From: Gammaproteobacteria bacterium
Lineage (GTDB): Bacteria > Pseudomonadota > Gammaproteobacteria > Steroidobacterales > Steroidobacteraceae
Assembly: GCA_025355645.1 (NCBI GenBank)
Contig: JANXZG010000142.1
Coordinates: 1 to 39,535 of the forward strand
DNA: 39,535 nt
Direction: 5' to 3'
The position numbers and the translations under genes were made by a program. Shown here in pieces: positions 1 to 8,620 of this stretch; position 1 is the first letter of the stretch; every line of letters starts with the position of its first letter. The notes under the pieces are model-generated. The model made no database searches. It was given only the letters and a program-made list of their open reading frames with translations, and was not told the origin of the DNA.

Positions 1-515
1 GAACCATAGTAAATACGGTAACCGGCCAAATCGGTCGTATTTGTGCCGTTCGTATTCAATGTCGGCGACGTCCACGAAAGAGTGACCTGAGCTTCGGGCT
101 GCGCAACGCTGATGGAAAACGGTGTGAGCGATGCGCCTTTGGCGCCGTCGCTGACGCTGATCGCAATCTGAGCGTAGGTACCCACATTGGCGGCGACTGG
201 CGTGCCCGAGAGCATGCCGGAAACGGCATCAAAAGCGGCCCATGCCGGCTTATTCTTGATTGCAAACGTCAAGGTCTTGCCCGCGGCGGCGCTCGCCGAC
301 GGATGGAAAGCGTAAGCCGCGCCAATCATGACCGACGCTGCAGGAGCTCCGGAAATTGTCGGGGCGATGCTGCTCACGGGGCGGCCGCTTGCAGGGGGAC
401 CATGCGCAACGGCCGGGACGCTGCTGGTCGGGTCGTCGAAATTACACCCAGTCAGTACCGACACCAAAGAGACTAGCGTGATAGCTGCGGCGTATGCGGG
501 AAAATTGGATTTCAT
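1..515 (-). CDS. Lipoprotein with Ig-like and fibronectin-type domains (partial)
   Basis: The gene reads leftward from ATG at 515 and runs off the window edge, so only about 171 residues are visible. Residues 1-23 form a lipoprotein signal peptide with lipobox LTGC (Cys at about 24), predicting a lipid-anchored surface or periplasmic protein. A Ser/Pro/Ala-rich linker leads to a putative Ig domain (He_PIG type): the stretch PAWAAFDAVSGMLSGTP is typical of these repeats. It is followed by the start of a fibronectin III-like domain (VTLSWTSPT, then DLAGYRIYYG). Such proteins usually act as adhesins or matrix-bound proteins. A cyclic di-GMP riboswitch sits in its leader at about 604-690, which suggests control by the biofilm second messenger. 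The length and C-terminal domains are unknown. Codon use looks like that of its neighbours. The lipoprotein call is firm; the role is inferred. Confidence 0.8.
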   Translation of the reverse strand, partial: MKSNFPAYAAAITLVSLVSVLTGCNFDDPTSSVPAVAHGPPASGRPVSSIAPTISGAPAASVMIGAAYAFHPSASAAAGKTLTFAIKNKPAWAAFDAVSGMLSGTPVAANVGTYAQIAISVSDGAKGASLTPFSISVAQPEAQVTLSWTSPTLNTNGTNTTDLAGYRIYYG

Positions 516-603
516 GTTCACCGGTTCCTCGTCATGAATGATTCATGCGCGCAGCAACCGATGCACAAACGAGAGCAGGGTTTACGGGAAGGGCGCTAGC
601 GCC

Positions 604-690
604 GTCTCCGGTAACTCCGCTATCTGCCTTGTTGCAGACCGGAAGCTTTGCGCCCCCGCCTCGCGACGGGTTTGCCCTTATCAAGGGTTA
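604..690 (-). promoter_or_regulatory. Cyclic di-GMP-I (GEMM) riboswitch
   Basis: Read on the minus strand, this leader matches the GEMM class I core in order. GGGCAAACCC lies at 677-668. A hairpin with arms CCCGTC and GGCGGG closes on a GCGA (GNRA) tetraloop. The conserved GCGCAAAGC lies at 653-645. A second hairpin has arms GTCTGC and GCAGAT, and GGAGTTACCGG lies at 618-608. These correspond piece by piece to the Vibrio cholerae Vc2 aptamer. It lies about 90-175 nt upstream of the lipoprotein start at 515. The 12-bp palindrome GGCGCTAGCGCC (592-603) follows directly and may belong to the expression platform. No U-tract follows it, so control is more likely at translation than by termination, though this is inferred. 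Confidence 0.88.
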
Positions 691-759
691 AGTAAACTAC
701 GAGACTATATGTTCAGCAACCTGTCGTCGCACTGCGACAAAAAAGCAATTCCGGCCAAA

Positions 760-930
760 TCAAGGATAATTCGCGGGGTATGCCATATGTGTCACAGGAT
801 TCGCCGCGCACACCGCAGCCAGGCTGGGCCATTTTGCTACGTCAGGTACCGTGCGTACCGACCAGATGCGTCCAGAACACATGTGATGCCTGGTAGGCCT
901 GATTGAAATCTGGCTCTGCGCGACCGCCGC
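760..930 (-). pseudogene. Frameshifted 3' remnant of a secreted glycosidase-like gene
   Basis: Two adjacent minus-strand frames together match the C-terminus of the intact protein at 25793-27058. Frame one gives FNQAYQASHVFWTHLVG (from about 907), against LNQTYHASHAFWTRLTG in the intact protein, 11 of 17 identical. After one extra base near 857-860 the match moves to the next frame: VPDVAKW and then AYPANYP before a stop, 19 of 29 identical to the intact tail. Both end with the same AYPANYP-stop. Upstream of about 910 similarity fades, with at most a weak RGG/KGG match, and no start or signal peptide is present. This is therefore a decayed duplicate or a leftover of rearrangement. It lies directly upstream of the riboswitch-controlled lipoprotein gene. 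Confidence 0.8.
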
Positions 931-1145
931 GCAGCAGGCAATTGCGAACAGTTCGGCAATCCCGCTCATCCGCCTTTCGGCCATCGAAATTGCTACTTTG
1001 GACAATTTCCACATCGGTATATCGAGTGGCACGTCCGGCAGTCAATCTATCTCCAATGGGTTACGGAAACGCGCGCCTCTGGCGCAGCCGGCGTCGTGAA
1101 GCGATCGCGTGTCTGTTTGACGGCCTTGCGAGTATTTTCGCTCGC

Positions 1146-1970
1146 CTACGTGGTGGGCGCAGGGCGCTCCGCGATCGCGGCAATTTTTTTCGAAACAATA
1201 CGCACCTTCTTGCCATACAGCCTGAAAATCACCTTCATGGCGGCCTCCAGCAGGCTGGTGACGGCCAGGCCAAAGTAATTCAGTGGATTCTTCCAAAAAA
1301 CATACAGCTTTAGCGCGAAAGGCCGAACGTGTGCAAAACCACCGAGCTGCAGGAGCTGGGCGATGCTGTATTCGGTAAGGTTGTAAAAGTGATCAATATT
1401 GTGAGCCAAGTTCTCCGAGCCCACCAAGGGGTTGGCGCCGTTCATCGCATAAACAATGATGCTGCCGCCCGGACACAGGGCACTTCGGCATAGCTGGAGG
1501 AATGCAATCGTTTCGTCAATTGTTAGATGATTAAGCTCCTGCTCTGGAATTATGCAGTCATATCCGGCAGTTTGGTGCACCGCAAGAAATGCGAATACTT
1601 GCGCGACCTCGCAGGGCAAGCCCCGACGCTGCGCGTGTGCCACTTTGGCCGCATCGGAATCAATCCCCAGCACATTGCGGTAGCCCGACTGAGCGAGCAA
1701 ATCGACTAGGTATCCGGGACCACAGCTAATAACCAAGATCTTCGCGTCGCGATTGGTGGGGATATGTGGCAGGTAATTGGCCCGATAGTACGCACTGAAG
1801 GACTTATAGCCGCTATCAATGTCAGCTGGAGCCTGCCAATAGGAATCGAACGGTTCCAGCCGCGCAGCCAGTTTGGGAGAACTAGTTGGGTCCGACGAAC
1901 CCGTCACGGGCACAAGGGACGGGTGGTCTTCACGGTGGCTCGCCAACGCGGACGGTAAGGTTTTCGACAT
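1146..1970 (-). CDS. Class I SAM-dependent methyltransferase
   Basis: This is a 274-residue cytosolic enzyme with a Rossmann-type methyltransferase fold. Motif I is ILVISCGPGYLVDLL, followed by the acidic end of strand 2 (VLGIDSD) and the post-motif region YDCIIPEQELNHL. The family transfers a methyl group from S-adenosylmethionine. In this setting the acceptor is probably a sugar or a lipid-linked glycan, which is inferred from context only. The C-terminal third has hydrophobic and then basic stretches (LYVFWKNPLNYFGLAV, LYGKKVRIVSKK) that could associate with the membrane. I chose ATG 1970 because GGGAG stands 9-10 nt upstream. Longer in-frame starts at 2006 and 2057 lack a good ribosome site. 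It lies 117 bp downstream of the GT-C gene on the same strand and may be co-transcribed. Confidence 0.8.
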   Translation of the reverse strand: MSKTLPSALASHREDHPSLVPVTGSSDPTSSPKLAARLEPFDSYWQAPADIDSGYKSFSAYYRANYLPHIPTNRDAKILVISCGPGYLVDLLAQSGYRNVLGIDSDAAKVAHAQRRGLPCEVAQVFAFLAVHQTAGYDCIIPEQELNHLTIDETIAFLQLCRSALCPGGSIIVYAMNGANPLVGSENLAHNIDHFYNLTEYSIAQLLQLGGFAHVRPFALKLYVFWKNPLNYFGLAVTSLLEAAMKVIFRLYGKKVRIVSKKIAAIAERPAPTT

Positions 1971-2087
1971 CAGGCGCACTCCCACGAAGTCATGATCAGC
2001 CGCCATTGTAGATGACCGGCCGGTGCACCGACGCACGACCCGCAAATTTGCACCCATTTGCCGCAGCGCGGGCGGTCAACACGTCGC

Positions 2088-3653
2088 TTATGTGAAGTCA
2101 TCCTTCAAATTTGGAGCGTCGTCCATTCCGACCTCGTTGTATTTCGAAAACGATCCGGGAGGCATGGCCATTCGGCGGCGGAACTGCAGCCACAAGGCAT
2201 GCAGCATGACGACGGTGCTAACCACCGCAGTTGCGTGTGCAATGCTCGCCGGTCGAGGCTCGAATTGGGTGGCCAGCGCGTAGAAGCTCAATGTAGCAAA
2301 ACCGGGAAGGACAAAAAGCGCCAGTGCGTAACGCTTAACCCGTACGCAGTAGCCCAAAGCAAACACCAGTGCGGGAAAAATCAGCGGCGCGCTCCGCCAA
2401 AGAAGCGGCAGGACCATCGCTAGATTGGCCCAGACATCTTCTTTGATTAGCAGCAGGCCCTTTCTCTGCAGCATGCTGTCCGCAGTTACCTCGGGCACAG
2501 GATCATGGTTGCGTGCAAGTTCTCGTTCAAGTCGTATCCGCTCAGCCCGAGCCCGGTGATAGAAGCTGATCGTATTTTCCGGAAGTCCTGCGATTTCCGC
2601 CGCCCTGCCGTGGTCATAGACCGCCGTACCGGGAACTCCTCCGCCGAGCCGCTCGAGGCGACCGCCGGGATCTAAATCTAAAGGACTGAAGCCAAGTATT
2701 GAACCGACCTGGGGTTGCAGCTGCGGTCGCGCCCAGACATAGAAACTTCCCCGGTATTCGATTGGCGTAACCTGATTCATTAGCGCTCGTGTGTAGAGTA
2801 CGAAGCCGCCGCGGTCCGAAATCGCCGGTCGACCAAACGCCTGGAAATTACGAGCGATCCAGGGCGCAACGACGATCGCGAATGTCGCGACCAACACCAT
2901 GATATGGGCGAAGCGCCCGCCTCGTCCCGGCAGGGGCTGGCCGCGCGCACAGCTGAGCAGTAGGACGAGGACCAAGCCGACGAAGACATATAGCGTCGCA
3001 GCCTTGGTGAGCGTGAGAATGCCGAAGCACAGCCCAACGGTCACCATTGGCCACATCCTGCCTCTGGCCACGGCGAACGCAAGCGAGAAAGAGGCGCATA
3101 TCATCAGAACCGCCGCCGGCAGCTCGCTATATAGATTATTAACGCCTTCGGCAGAGACGCCGTTTAGGAACGGTCTTACGGCGAGCAGGCCTGCGCAAAT
3201 TGAAAACCAGAAGGAACCGGTGAACCAGCGCGTCGCAACAAGTACCGCTGCCCACAGAAGAATCACCCATAAGATATTCTGGTATTTGACGTATTTTGCA
3301 CGGTCGCCGGAGAAATACTGCGCCGAATCGGCTTTACCCAAAAAGTGGTCGACGATCTGCACCGCTGCGGCGCTCATGGTGACTGGAAGCGGCTCTCGGT
3401 ACATCGTACGGTTGTATGGCGGATTCTCGTCCAAAGACATTACGCCGAAATGGCTGACATTGATCGCCATGTGCAAGTTCTGGGCGGCGTCGTCACCTAT
3501 CGAAGCGCCGTTGGTCAGGACGAAAGAAACCGCACCGAGTGCCACGGTAATGACTGCGGCGATGGTCCACTGGAGCGGACTGACTGTGCGCATTCTGCTG
3601 ACCCCCGCCAACCAAGCCGCGATTGCCGACCCACGTAACATATGCAGCACCAT
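2088..3653 (-). CDS. GT-C fold membrane glycosyltransferase (ArnT/PMT-like)
   Basis: A 521-residue polytopic membrane protein with about ten hydrophobic segments. The first segment (about residues 28-47) is followed by a periplasmic loop with IGDDAAQN, the acidic pair expected in the first loop of GT-C enzymes. GT-C enzymes move a sugar from a polyprenyl-phosphate donor to an acceptor on the periplasmic side. A long soluble loop (about residues 290-400) precedes the last helices. The ATG at 3653 has AGGG close upstream; a second candidate ATG at 3593 also has a G-rich site and would start just before the first helix. It is divergent from the GT4 gene at 3787, and the methyltransferase follows downstream. 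The substrate is unknown. Overall topology and the DD motif support the family call; sequence identity to a specific enzyme could not be tested. Confidence 0.72.
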   Translation of the reverse strand: MVLHMLRGSAIAAWLAGVSRMRTVSPLQWTIAAVITVALGAVSFVLTNGASIGDDAAQNLHMAINVSHFGVMSLDENPPYNRTMYREPLPVTMSAAAVQIVDHFLGKADSAQYFSGDRAKYVKYQNILWVILLWAAVLVATRWFTGSFWFSICAGLLAVRPFLNGVSAEGVNNLYSELPAAVLMICASFSLAFAVARGRMWPMVTVGLCFGILTLTKAATLYVFVGLVLVLLLSCARGQPLPGRGGRFAHIMVLVATFAIVVAPWIARNFQAFGRPAISDRGGFVLYTRALMNQVTPIEYRGSFYVWARPQLQPQVGSILGFSPLDLDPGGRLERLGGGVPGTAVYDHGRAAEIAGLPENTISFYHRARAERIRLERELARNHDPVPEVTADSMLQRKGLLLIKEDVWANLAMVLPLLWRSAPLIFPALVFALGYCVRVKRYALALFVLPGFATLSFYALATQFEPRPASIAHATAVVSTVVMLHALWLQFRRRMAMPPGSFSKYNEVGMDDAPNLKDDFT

Positions 3654-3786
3654 AGTGCCCTGGTGGCCGGCATGCTGCAGAGGCAGCTAGCATAGACTTC
3701 AGCAGTTCCAGCCGCACGCGATATCGTAACGGTGGCGGCGCGATCGGAAGTATTTTACAAAGAGTAACTTTCCTTGGCTAAACTGC

Positions 3787-5046
3787 TTGCCGGTGGAAAC
3801 ACGGCTTCCGAAACGCGGCTTGTCAGTTCTCGTTCTGACGCCGAGCTTCCCTCCCACCCTCGGCGGGCAGGAAAATCACATATTGGAACTTTCCGCGAGC
3901 TTGATAACGGCCGGCGCCACTCTTCTGGTCATCACTCGACGGGTAGCTCACAATTTTCCGGCCAGAGAACACCTCGGCACGGTTCCCGTACAGCGCCTGA
4001 CGCCCTTTGGTGCCATCAAGGGCGTGGGCTTTCGCGCCGTGCCGCGGCTGGGTCTTCTCTTGTGCAAAGTGATTTGGCGATTGATACGCGACAGGCGTCG
4101 CTACGATGTCGTCCTGGTATCGGGATTTAACTTCATGCCCCTCGCCCCGATTCTTGCGGGCATGCTGACCGGTAAGCCCTGCGTAGTGCGGCCGGAATCG
4201 CCTCTCGAGGTCACCGAACCGGTGGGTTCCGACAGTCGCAAGAAGATGGGTCTGTCCGAGCGCTCCGCGGCCATTCGGCTGTTGGGCGTCCTGCGTCGTC
4301 GGACCTCACGCCGAGTGGACCGCTACATTGCCATTTCCTCGGAGATACGCACCGGGCTTGTCGGCGCAGGAATCGATGGCAGCCGTATCGTGGCAATTCC
4401 CAATGGCATCGCCGTCGAGCGCTTCGCGCCGGTATCTTCCGCCCGCAAGTCGCAGCTGCGCGCACAACTTGCACTGCCCGTAAACCGGCTGCTGCTGATC
4501 TACACTGGTCGGCTCGCGGCGTCCAAGGGTGTTATGATGCTCATTGATGTGTGGCGCGAAATCGCTCCCCTTCACCCGGAAGCACACCTCGTCATTTTGG
4601 GCTCGGGCGAAGGTTGTTTCGACGACAGCGAGGGCGCCTTGCGCGACCTCATCGCCACGCAAGCCATGGATTCGCGGGTAACGTTGACCGGAACCGTCAC
4701 GAACGTGCACGAGTACCTGCAGGCCAGCGATCTATTCGTCTTTGCAAGCGACTATGAAGGCTTCAGCCTGTCGATTCTCGAGGCAATGGCCGCGGGCCTG
4801 CCCATGGTCTGCACGCGCGTCGGCATAGCGGCGGAGCTTGGGGATAGCTGCCGCTTCGGCTTGCTCGTGCCGCCGCGCGATCGAGACGGTTTTCGGGATG
4901 CCCTGCAGCGCCTGCTGCTGGATGCGGCGCTGCGCGCCGAGATGGGCGCAAACGCGCACGCCGCGGTGCAGAGCCAGTATTCCCTGGCCGCCGAAGCACG
5001 CCGCTATCTCGATGTTTTCGGCGAGCTCAGCGAACACCCGCTGTGA
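3787..5046 (+). CDS. Glycosyltransferase family 4 (GT-B fold)
   Basis: A 419-residue cytosolic GT4 enzyme that would add a sugar from a nucleotide-sugar donor to the growing lipid-linked repeat unit. The N-terminal domain opens with LSVLVLTPSFPPTLGGQE, the usual glycine-rich acceptor-side loop. The C-terminal domain starts near IYTGRLAASKG. The donor-site EX7E motif is EGFSLSILE at about residues 324-332, followed by AMAAGLPMV. The start is uncertain: TTG 3787 gives the full N-terminus, GTG 3793 is an alternative, and neither has a strong ribosome site. Its stop overlaps the GTG of the PIG-L gene by 4 bp, and that gene in turn overlaps the flippase, so the three are very likely one translationally coupled unit. 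Confidence 0.85.
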   Translation: MPVETRLPKRGLSVLVLTPSFPPTLGGQENHILELSASLITAGATLLVITRRVAHNFPAREHLGTVPVQRLTPFGAIKGVGFRAVPRLGLLLCKVIWRLIRDRRRYDVVLVSGFNFMPLAPILAGMLTGKPCVVRPESPLEVTEPVGSDSRKKMGLSERSAAIRLLGVLRRRTSRRVDRYIAISSEIRTGLVGAGIDGSRIVAIPNGIAVERFAPVSSARKSQLRAQLALPVNRLLLIYTGRLAASKGVMMLIDVWREIAPLHPEAHLVILGSGEGCFDDSEGALRDLIATQAMDSRVTLTGTVTNVHEYLQASDLFVFASDYEGFSLSILEAMAAGLPMVCTRVGIAAELGDSCRFGLLVPPRDRDGFRDALQRLLLDAALRAEMGANAHAAVQSQYSLAAEARRYLDVFGELSEHPL

Positions 5047-5870
5047 AAGCGCTCACCAAATTTCTAATGCGAACGCTGAGTCGCACTGCGCGCCCCTATT
5101 TGCGCTCGCAGGGCCTGTTGCGCGTCACCAAGATCTTCAATAAATCCGCGCTTGAGTGGCAGCCGTCCAACGAGCGCATCGTGGTGCTCGCGCCGCATAT
5201 GGACGATGAGGTCATCGGCTGCGGCGGCACTCTCGCCCGGCACATTGTGTGCGGCTCGCAGGTCACGGTGGTATTCCTGACCGACGGCCGTGGCGGCGGC
5301 GCAGCGGTAAATTCAGCGTTTACCGAGACAAACATGCCCGCCACCCGCAAAAACGAAGCCAAACTCGCGCTGGCGGAACTCGGCATCACGCAAATTGTGT
5401 TTCTCGATGCCCAAGACGGGCGCCTTGGTCCTACTGCAATCTTGGTCGATGCGCTGCGTGCCGCGCTAGTTGCATCGCGCCCGGATATCGTCTACCTGCC
5501 GTTCTTTTTGGAAGAGCATCCGGACCACAGGGCTTCAAGTACACTCCTGGCTGCAGCGGTAAGCGGAACCGGCATGAGCTTCCAAGTTCATGGATATGAA
5601 GTATGGACGCCGCTTTTCCCGAACTGCCTGGTAAGGATTGATGAGACTGTCGAGGCCAAGCGACGCGCCATTAGGCATTATCAAAGCCAGCTGGCCGAGG
5701 CCGATTATTTGCACACCGCGCTTGGCTTGAACGCGTACCGGTCGAGCGCGCTCGTGGACGGCAAGTGCCGCTTCGCGGAGGCCTTCTACGCCGCCTCGCT
5801 ATCGCAGTATCTGGATCTGTTTCGCTCCTACGGTGATTCCAATCCCCGCAGTGCGCGCCCATCGGCTTGA
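5043..5870 (+). CDS. PIG-L/LmbE family deacetylase
   Basis: A 275-residue zinc-dependent de-N-acetylase. The metal site is visible as PHMDDE (residues 51-56; the usual form is PHPDDE, with Met here in place of the middle Pro) and HPDH (159-162). The Asp-Asp-Glu and His residues needed for metal binding and catalysis are kept. Members remove acetyl from N-acetylhexosamines of glycolipids, mycothiol precursors or antibiotics. Here the likely target is an N-acetyl sugar in the lipid-linked repeat, which would leave a free amine. It starts at GTG 5043 inside the preceding stop and its end overlaps the flippase TTG. A Gly/Ala-rich loop (DGRGGGAAVN) follows strand 3 as in the family. The acceptor is unknown. 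Confidence 0.85.
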   Translation: MKALTKFLMRTLSRTARPYLRSQGLLRVTKIFNKSALEWQPSNERIVVLAPHMDDEVIGCGGTLARHIVCGSQVTVVFLTDGRGGGAAVNSAFTETNMPATRKNEAKLALAELGITQIVFLDAQDGRLGPTAILVDALRAALVASRPDIVYLPFFLEEHPDHRASSTLLAAAVSGTGMSFQVHGYEVWTPLFPNCLVRIDETVEAKRRAIRHYQSQLAEADYLHTALGLNAYRSSALVDGKCRFAEAFYAASLSQYLDLFRSYGDSNPRSARPSA

Positions 5871-7270
5871 GCACAACCCGGAACACCGCCTGGTTAACCG
5901 GCTGCCGCCTCGGTGGTGACCTACTTAACCTATTGCTGTTCGTAGTCATTTCGCGCCAGTTCGGACCCGTTGGCGTGGGCGCCTATTCTTACAGTTTTGC
6001 GGTCGCCACTTTCGCATTCGTGATTGGATGCTTGGGAATCGAAGAGTACGGCTTGCGGCAATATGCACGCCTGGATTTCGCAGAGAGGCCTGGCTTTCTG
6101 GGCGAACTGCTGGGTACGCAGGCGTTGATGGTCGTGGCCGCGGTGATTGGTTTGGCGGCGTACCTCGCGCTGACGCGGCCGCCGCCAGCCACGCTCATCA
6201 TGGTCGGCGCACTCGGCGTGTACCAAATTACGGCTGCAATCGTCGCTACTCTGTTCATCCCGGCGATGGCCGAGCAGCGCATGCTGTGGCCGGCACTTGC
6301 CCAACTTGTAGCGCGCGCGGTGGCCTTCGCCGCGGCCGGCTACGCGATCCAGTTCGCCCACGCGCCTTTGGCGGTTGCTCTGCTTGGCTTCCCTCCTGCC
6401 GCGGTCATCTGGTTGTCGCTCGCAATTCGCTCGACACGGCACTACCTGCCGCTGATGCGGCTCACCGTCTCTTGGGCCGGTACGCGCCGGATCATGGTAA
6501 TTCTATGGTCGTTCGCATTGCTCGAAATATTTGCACAGCTATTCTCGCGCGTTGGCGTCATCGTCCTGGCGTTGGCCGTCGGCGATGCGGCGGCTGGTCT
6601 TTTCGCGACCGGATTGCGCCTGATCGAAGTGGCCCTCATGCCACTAAGCTTCCTGGGGGTAGCCGCCTATCCCGGCCTCAGCCGGCTGTTTACTACGGAC
6701 GTACCGGTATTCCGACGCTCGGCGGCGGACTTGTTGTGGATCATGCTGTTCGGCGGCGGCGCCGTCGCTTGGGGCCTATACTTCGTGGCGCCCTCTATGT
6801 TGGTGCCAGTTCTAGGTCAGCGCTTTGCCGGCGCCGAACCAGTGATTCAGACTATGGCGGTATTCGCTCTGGTGCAAGCGGTCGGCGTGGGCCTGGGACG
6901 CGTGCTGCTGAGCGCGGATCGCCAGACCGCCAACGCAGCATTTGTCGCCGCTGGCGCGATTTTGAGCGTGATCCTTAATGTTTTGCTGGTACCACGTTAC
7001 GGAGTCAATGGAGCGATCTACGCGGGGGCAGCGGCATACGCCGCAATCGACTTATTGTGCGTGGGTGCCCTGCGCCAGCCCGTCACCGGTGCCGCGCTGC
7101 GGCGAATACTGGTATCGCTCGGCGCCAGTCTGGCAGTCGGCGGCGGTCTCGCCGCCCTCCTCGCCCTGCGCGGCTTCTCGGCTTGGCTGCAGGCTATCGC
7201 ATCAATTGCCGGCTTCATCGTGATTGGCGCGGTCGCGTACCGGCACCGGCACGGCAGTTTGAATCGGTAG
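5867..7270 (+). CDS. Wzx-like polysaccharide flippase (MOP superfamily)
   Basis: A 467-residue integral membrane protein with about 12-14 hydrophobic helices, of the MATE/Wzx type. The opening (NTAWLTGCRLGGDLLNLLL) and the FGPVGVGAYSYSFAVA segment are typical of RfbX/Wzx transporters, which move undecaprenyl-linked oligosaccharides from the cytosolic to the periplasmic face. Its TTG start at 5867 overlaps the stop of the deacetylase (TTGA), so translation is probably coupled to it. The gene is convergent with the acyltransferase at 7316, with a 45-bp gap and no obvious hairpin terminator. A second flippase lies at 10248-11807, so this one may serve a different glycan or repeat unit. Confidence 0.85.
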   Translation: MSTTRNTAWLTGCRLGGDLLNLLLFVVISRQFGPVGVGAYSYSFAVATFAFVIGCLGIEEYGLRQYARLDFAERPGFLGELLGTQALMVVAAVIGLAAYLALTRPPPATLIMVGALGVYQITAAIVATLFIPAMAEQRMLWPALAQLVARAVAFAAAGYAIQFAHAPLAVALLGFPPAAVIWLSLAIRSTRHYLPLMRLTVSWAGTRRIMVILWSFALLEIFAQLFSRVGVIVLALAVGDAAAGLFATGLRLIEVALMPLSFLGVAAYPGLSRLFTTDVPVFRRSAADLLWIMLFGGGAVAWGLYFVAPSMLVPVLGQRFAGAEPVIQTMAVFALVQAVGVGLGRVLLSADRQTANAAFVAAGAILSVILNVLLVPRYGVNGAIYAGAAAYAAIDLLCVGALRQPVTGAALRRILVSLGASLAVGGGLAALLALRGFSAWLQAIASIAGFIVIGAVAYRHRHGSLNR

Positions 7271-7315
7271 CTAACTAGGCGCTGACCATCGACGCTGGGG
7301 CCGCATCGATCCGTA

Positions 7316-8476
7316 TCACGCCGCTCCTTCGCGAGGTGCCGCGCTCTTCGGTGGCGATCGCAATCGACGGTATCGTGCTAAAAGGGCCTGCAGAAGCGCG
7401 ATGGAGCTGCCCCGCTGGTAGATCCACTCGATAAAGGATGCGACTGCGAGCCCGGCACGATTGCGGAAGATCCTCAAGCAATAGTTATGTTTTGTCTGAC
7501 CGTTCCAATGGTACTTATAGGCTTCGTCGCCCCGCGACAGATCGAGTTCGGTCCAGTGATTCGCTATGCAATCTTCGATTGCCATCCCGAGCACGACGTT
7601 GCCGACGCTGTACTTCTCATAGCTAGGCGAATGCGCAAAGACATCGGCATAAAATTTATCGTGCAGGACATAGCCTAGCAGTCCCGCTGCGGGCGCCTGG
7701 TCGGCAAATAGCAGATAGAGTCGATACCAGCCCGCCTCCGAGAACAGAATGGCAATCTCGCGCTCGAATCGCGCTGACGCGCTCTCATCGAAATGAGTCG
7801 CTCCTTTTCCCTGCCAACGGTTTCGGTAGATCGTGATCAGATCATCGAGGGCGGCGCTGTCTGCGCGCGCGCTCTCGAATATTTTGAGATCCACTGCAAG
7901 GTGCTTCGCCAGATAGCGGCGGTCGTAACCCACATCCTTGCGCACGCGTTTGCCGAGGGTGGCCACGAATTCATCCCAGCTGGGGGTTAGCGCTACCGTG
8001 ACGCACAGTTGTACTGATTCCAGACTCAGAGCCGGGAAAGCGCGCGCGCATTCCCGCAATAACGGCAGGAGGTTGGTCGAGCGCTCGCGGAAGTCCTTCA
8101 GTTCAATGAAAAGCCAATCCCGCGGTCCACTGGCCAGGAATTCGAACAATTGCCGGAAGAAGCTGGCCTCGTTTTCTGGGCGGACGATGAAATCAAGATA
8201 ATCGGTTCGCTTGTGGGCGATGAAAGCCAGGTGTTTGAGCGGCAGCCCGCGAAAGCGTCTGGCCACAAACAGCGGTGCAATTCCGATGAGCCTGCCGTCC
8301 TCCTCCACGAGGACCAGGCGAAGAGCGCCCGATGCGCCAAAGTGCTTCCACCACGTGAAGTTCCAATGCCAGGACTGATAGGGGCTGTTATTGGGATTGC
8401 TGTCGAACAGTTCTTGCCAGGTCGACTGCAGGGCGCTGAAATCTTCTTCCTTCGTGAGTACTCGGACGGGCATCAT
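7316..8476 (-). CDS. GNAT-fold acyltransferase, FemAB/CelD-like
   Basis: A 386-residue soluble protein with two GNAT-like halves, matching the CelD/BcsL-type acetyltransferase group (Acetyltransf_6 domain). Recognisable stretches are SPYQSWHWNFTWWKHFG near the start, GRLIGIAPLF, and the second-half core LLGYVLHDKFYADVFAHSP with ELDLSRGDEAYKYHW. Members occur in cellulose and exopolysaccharide loci and are thought to acylate sugars or amino groups. The acceptor here is unknown. It starts at ATG 8476. The C-terminal tail is basic (ARYRRLRSPPKS), possibly a membrane contact. It is alone on its strand between two plus-strand genes. A CRP-like palindrome lies about 145 bp upstream. Confidence 0.8.
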   Translation of the reverse strand: MMPVRVLTKEEDFSALQSTWQELFDSNPNNSPYQSWHWNFTWWKHFGASGALRLVLVEEDGRLIGIAPLFVARRFRGLPLKHLAFIAHKRTDYLDFIVRPENEASFFRQLFEFLASGPRDWLFIELKDFRERSTNLLPLLRECARAFPALSLESVQLCVTVALTPSWDEFVATLGKRVRKDVGYDRRYLAKHLAVDLKIFESARADSAALDDLITIYRNRWQGKGATHFDESASARFEREIAILFSEAGWYRLYLLFADQAPAAGLLGYVLHDKFYADVFAHSPSYEKYSVGNVVLGMAIEDCIANHWTELDLSRGDEAYKYHWNGQTKHNYCLRIFRNRAGLAVASFIEWIYQRGSSIALLQALLARYRRLRSPPKSAAPREGAA

Positions 8477-8620
8477 GTTAAGAATACGCGAACGCGTCCT
8501 GAAACGGAATGTCGAGGTAAAGCAGAACGCGTTCGTGCGCGATCATTTCAAATCACTTCGTCGACTGCTTACTTGAGATCCGCTCCGGCGCAGATGTCCT
8601 CGGAGGGTCGATCGCAATGA

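Noticed and set aside
538..906. 122-codon plus-strand open frame over the riboswitch region
   Set aside because: It spans the riboswitch and the pseudogene in antisense, with no recognisable protein similarity.
2899..3690. 263-codon plus-strand open frame
   Set aside because: Antisense to the GT-C gene 2088-3653, with no family similarity or ribosome site.
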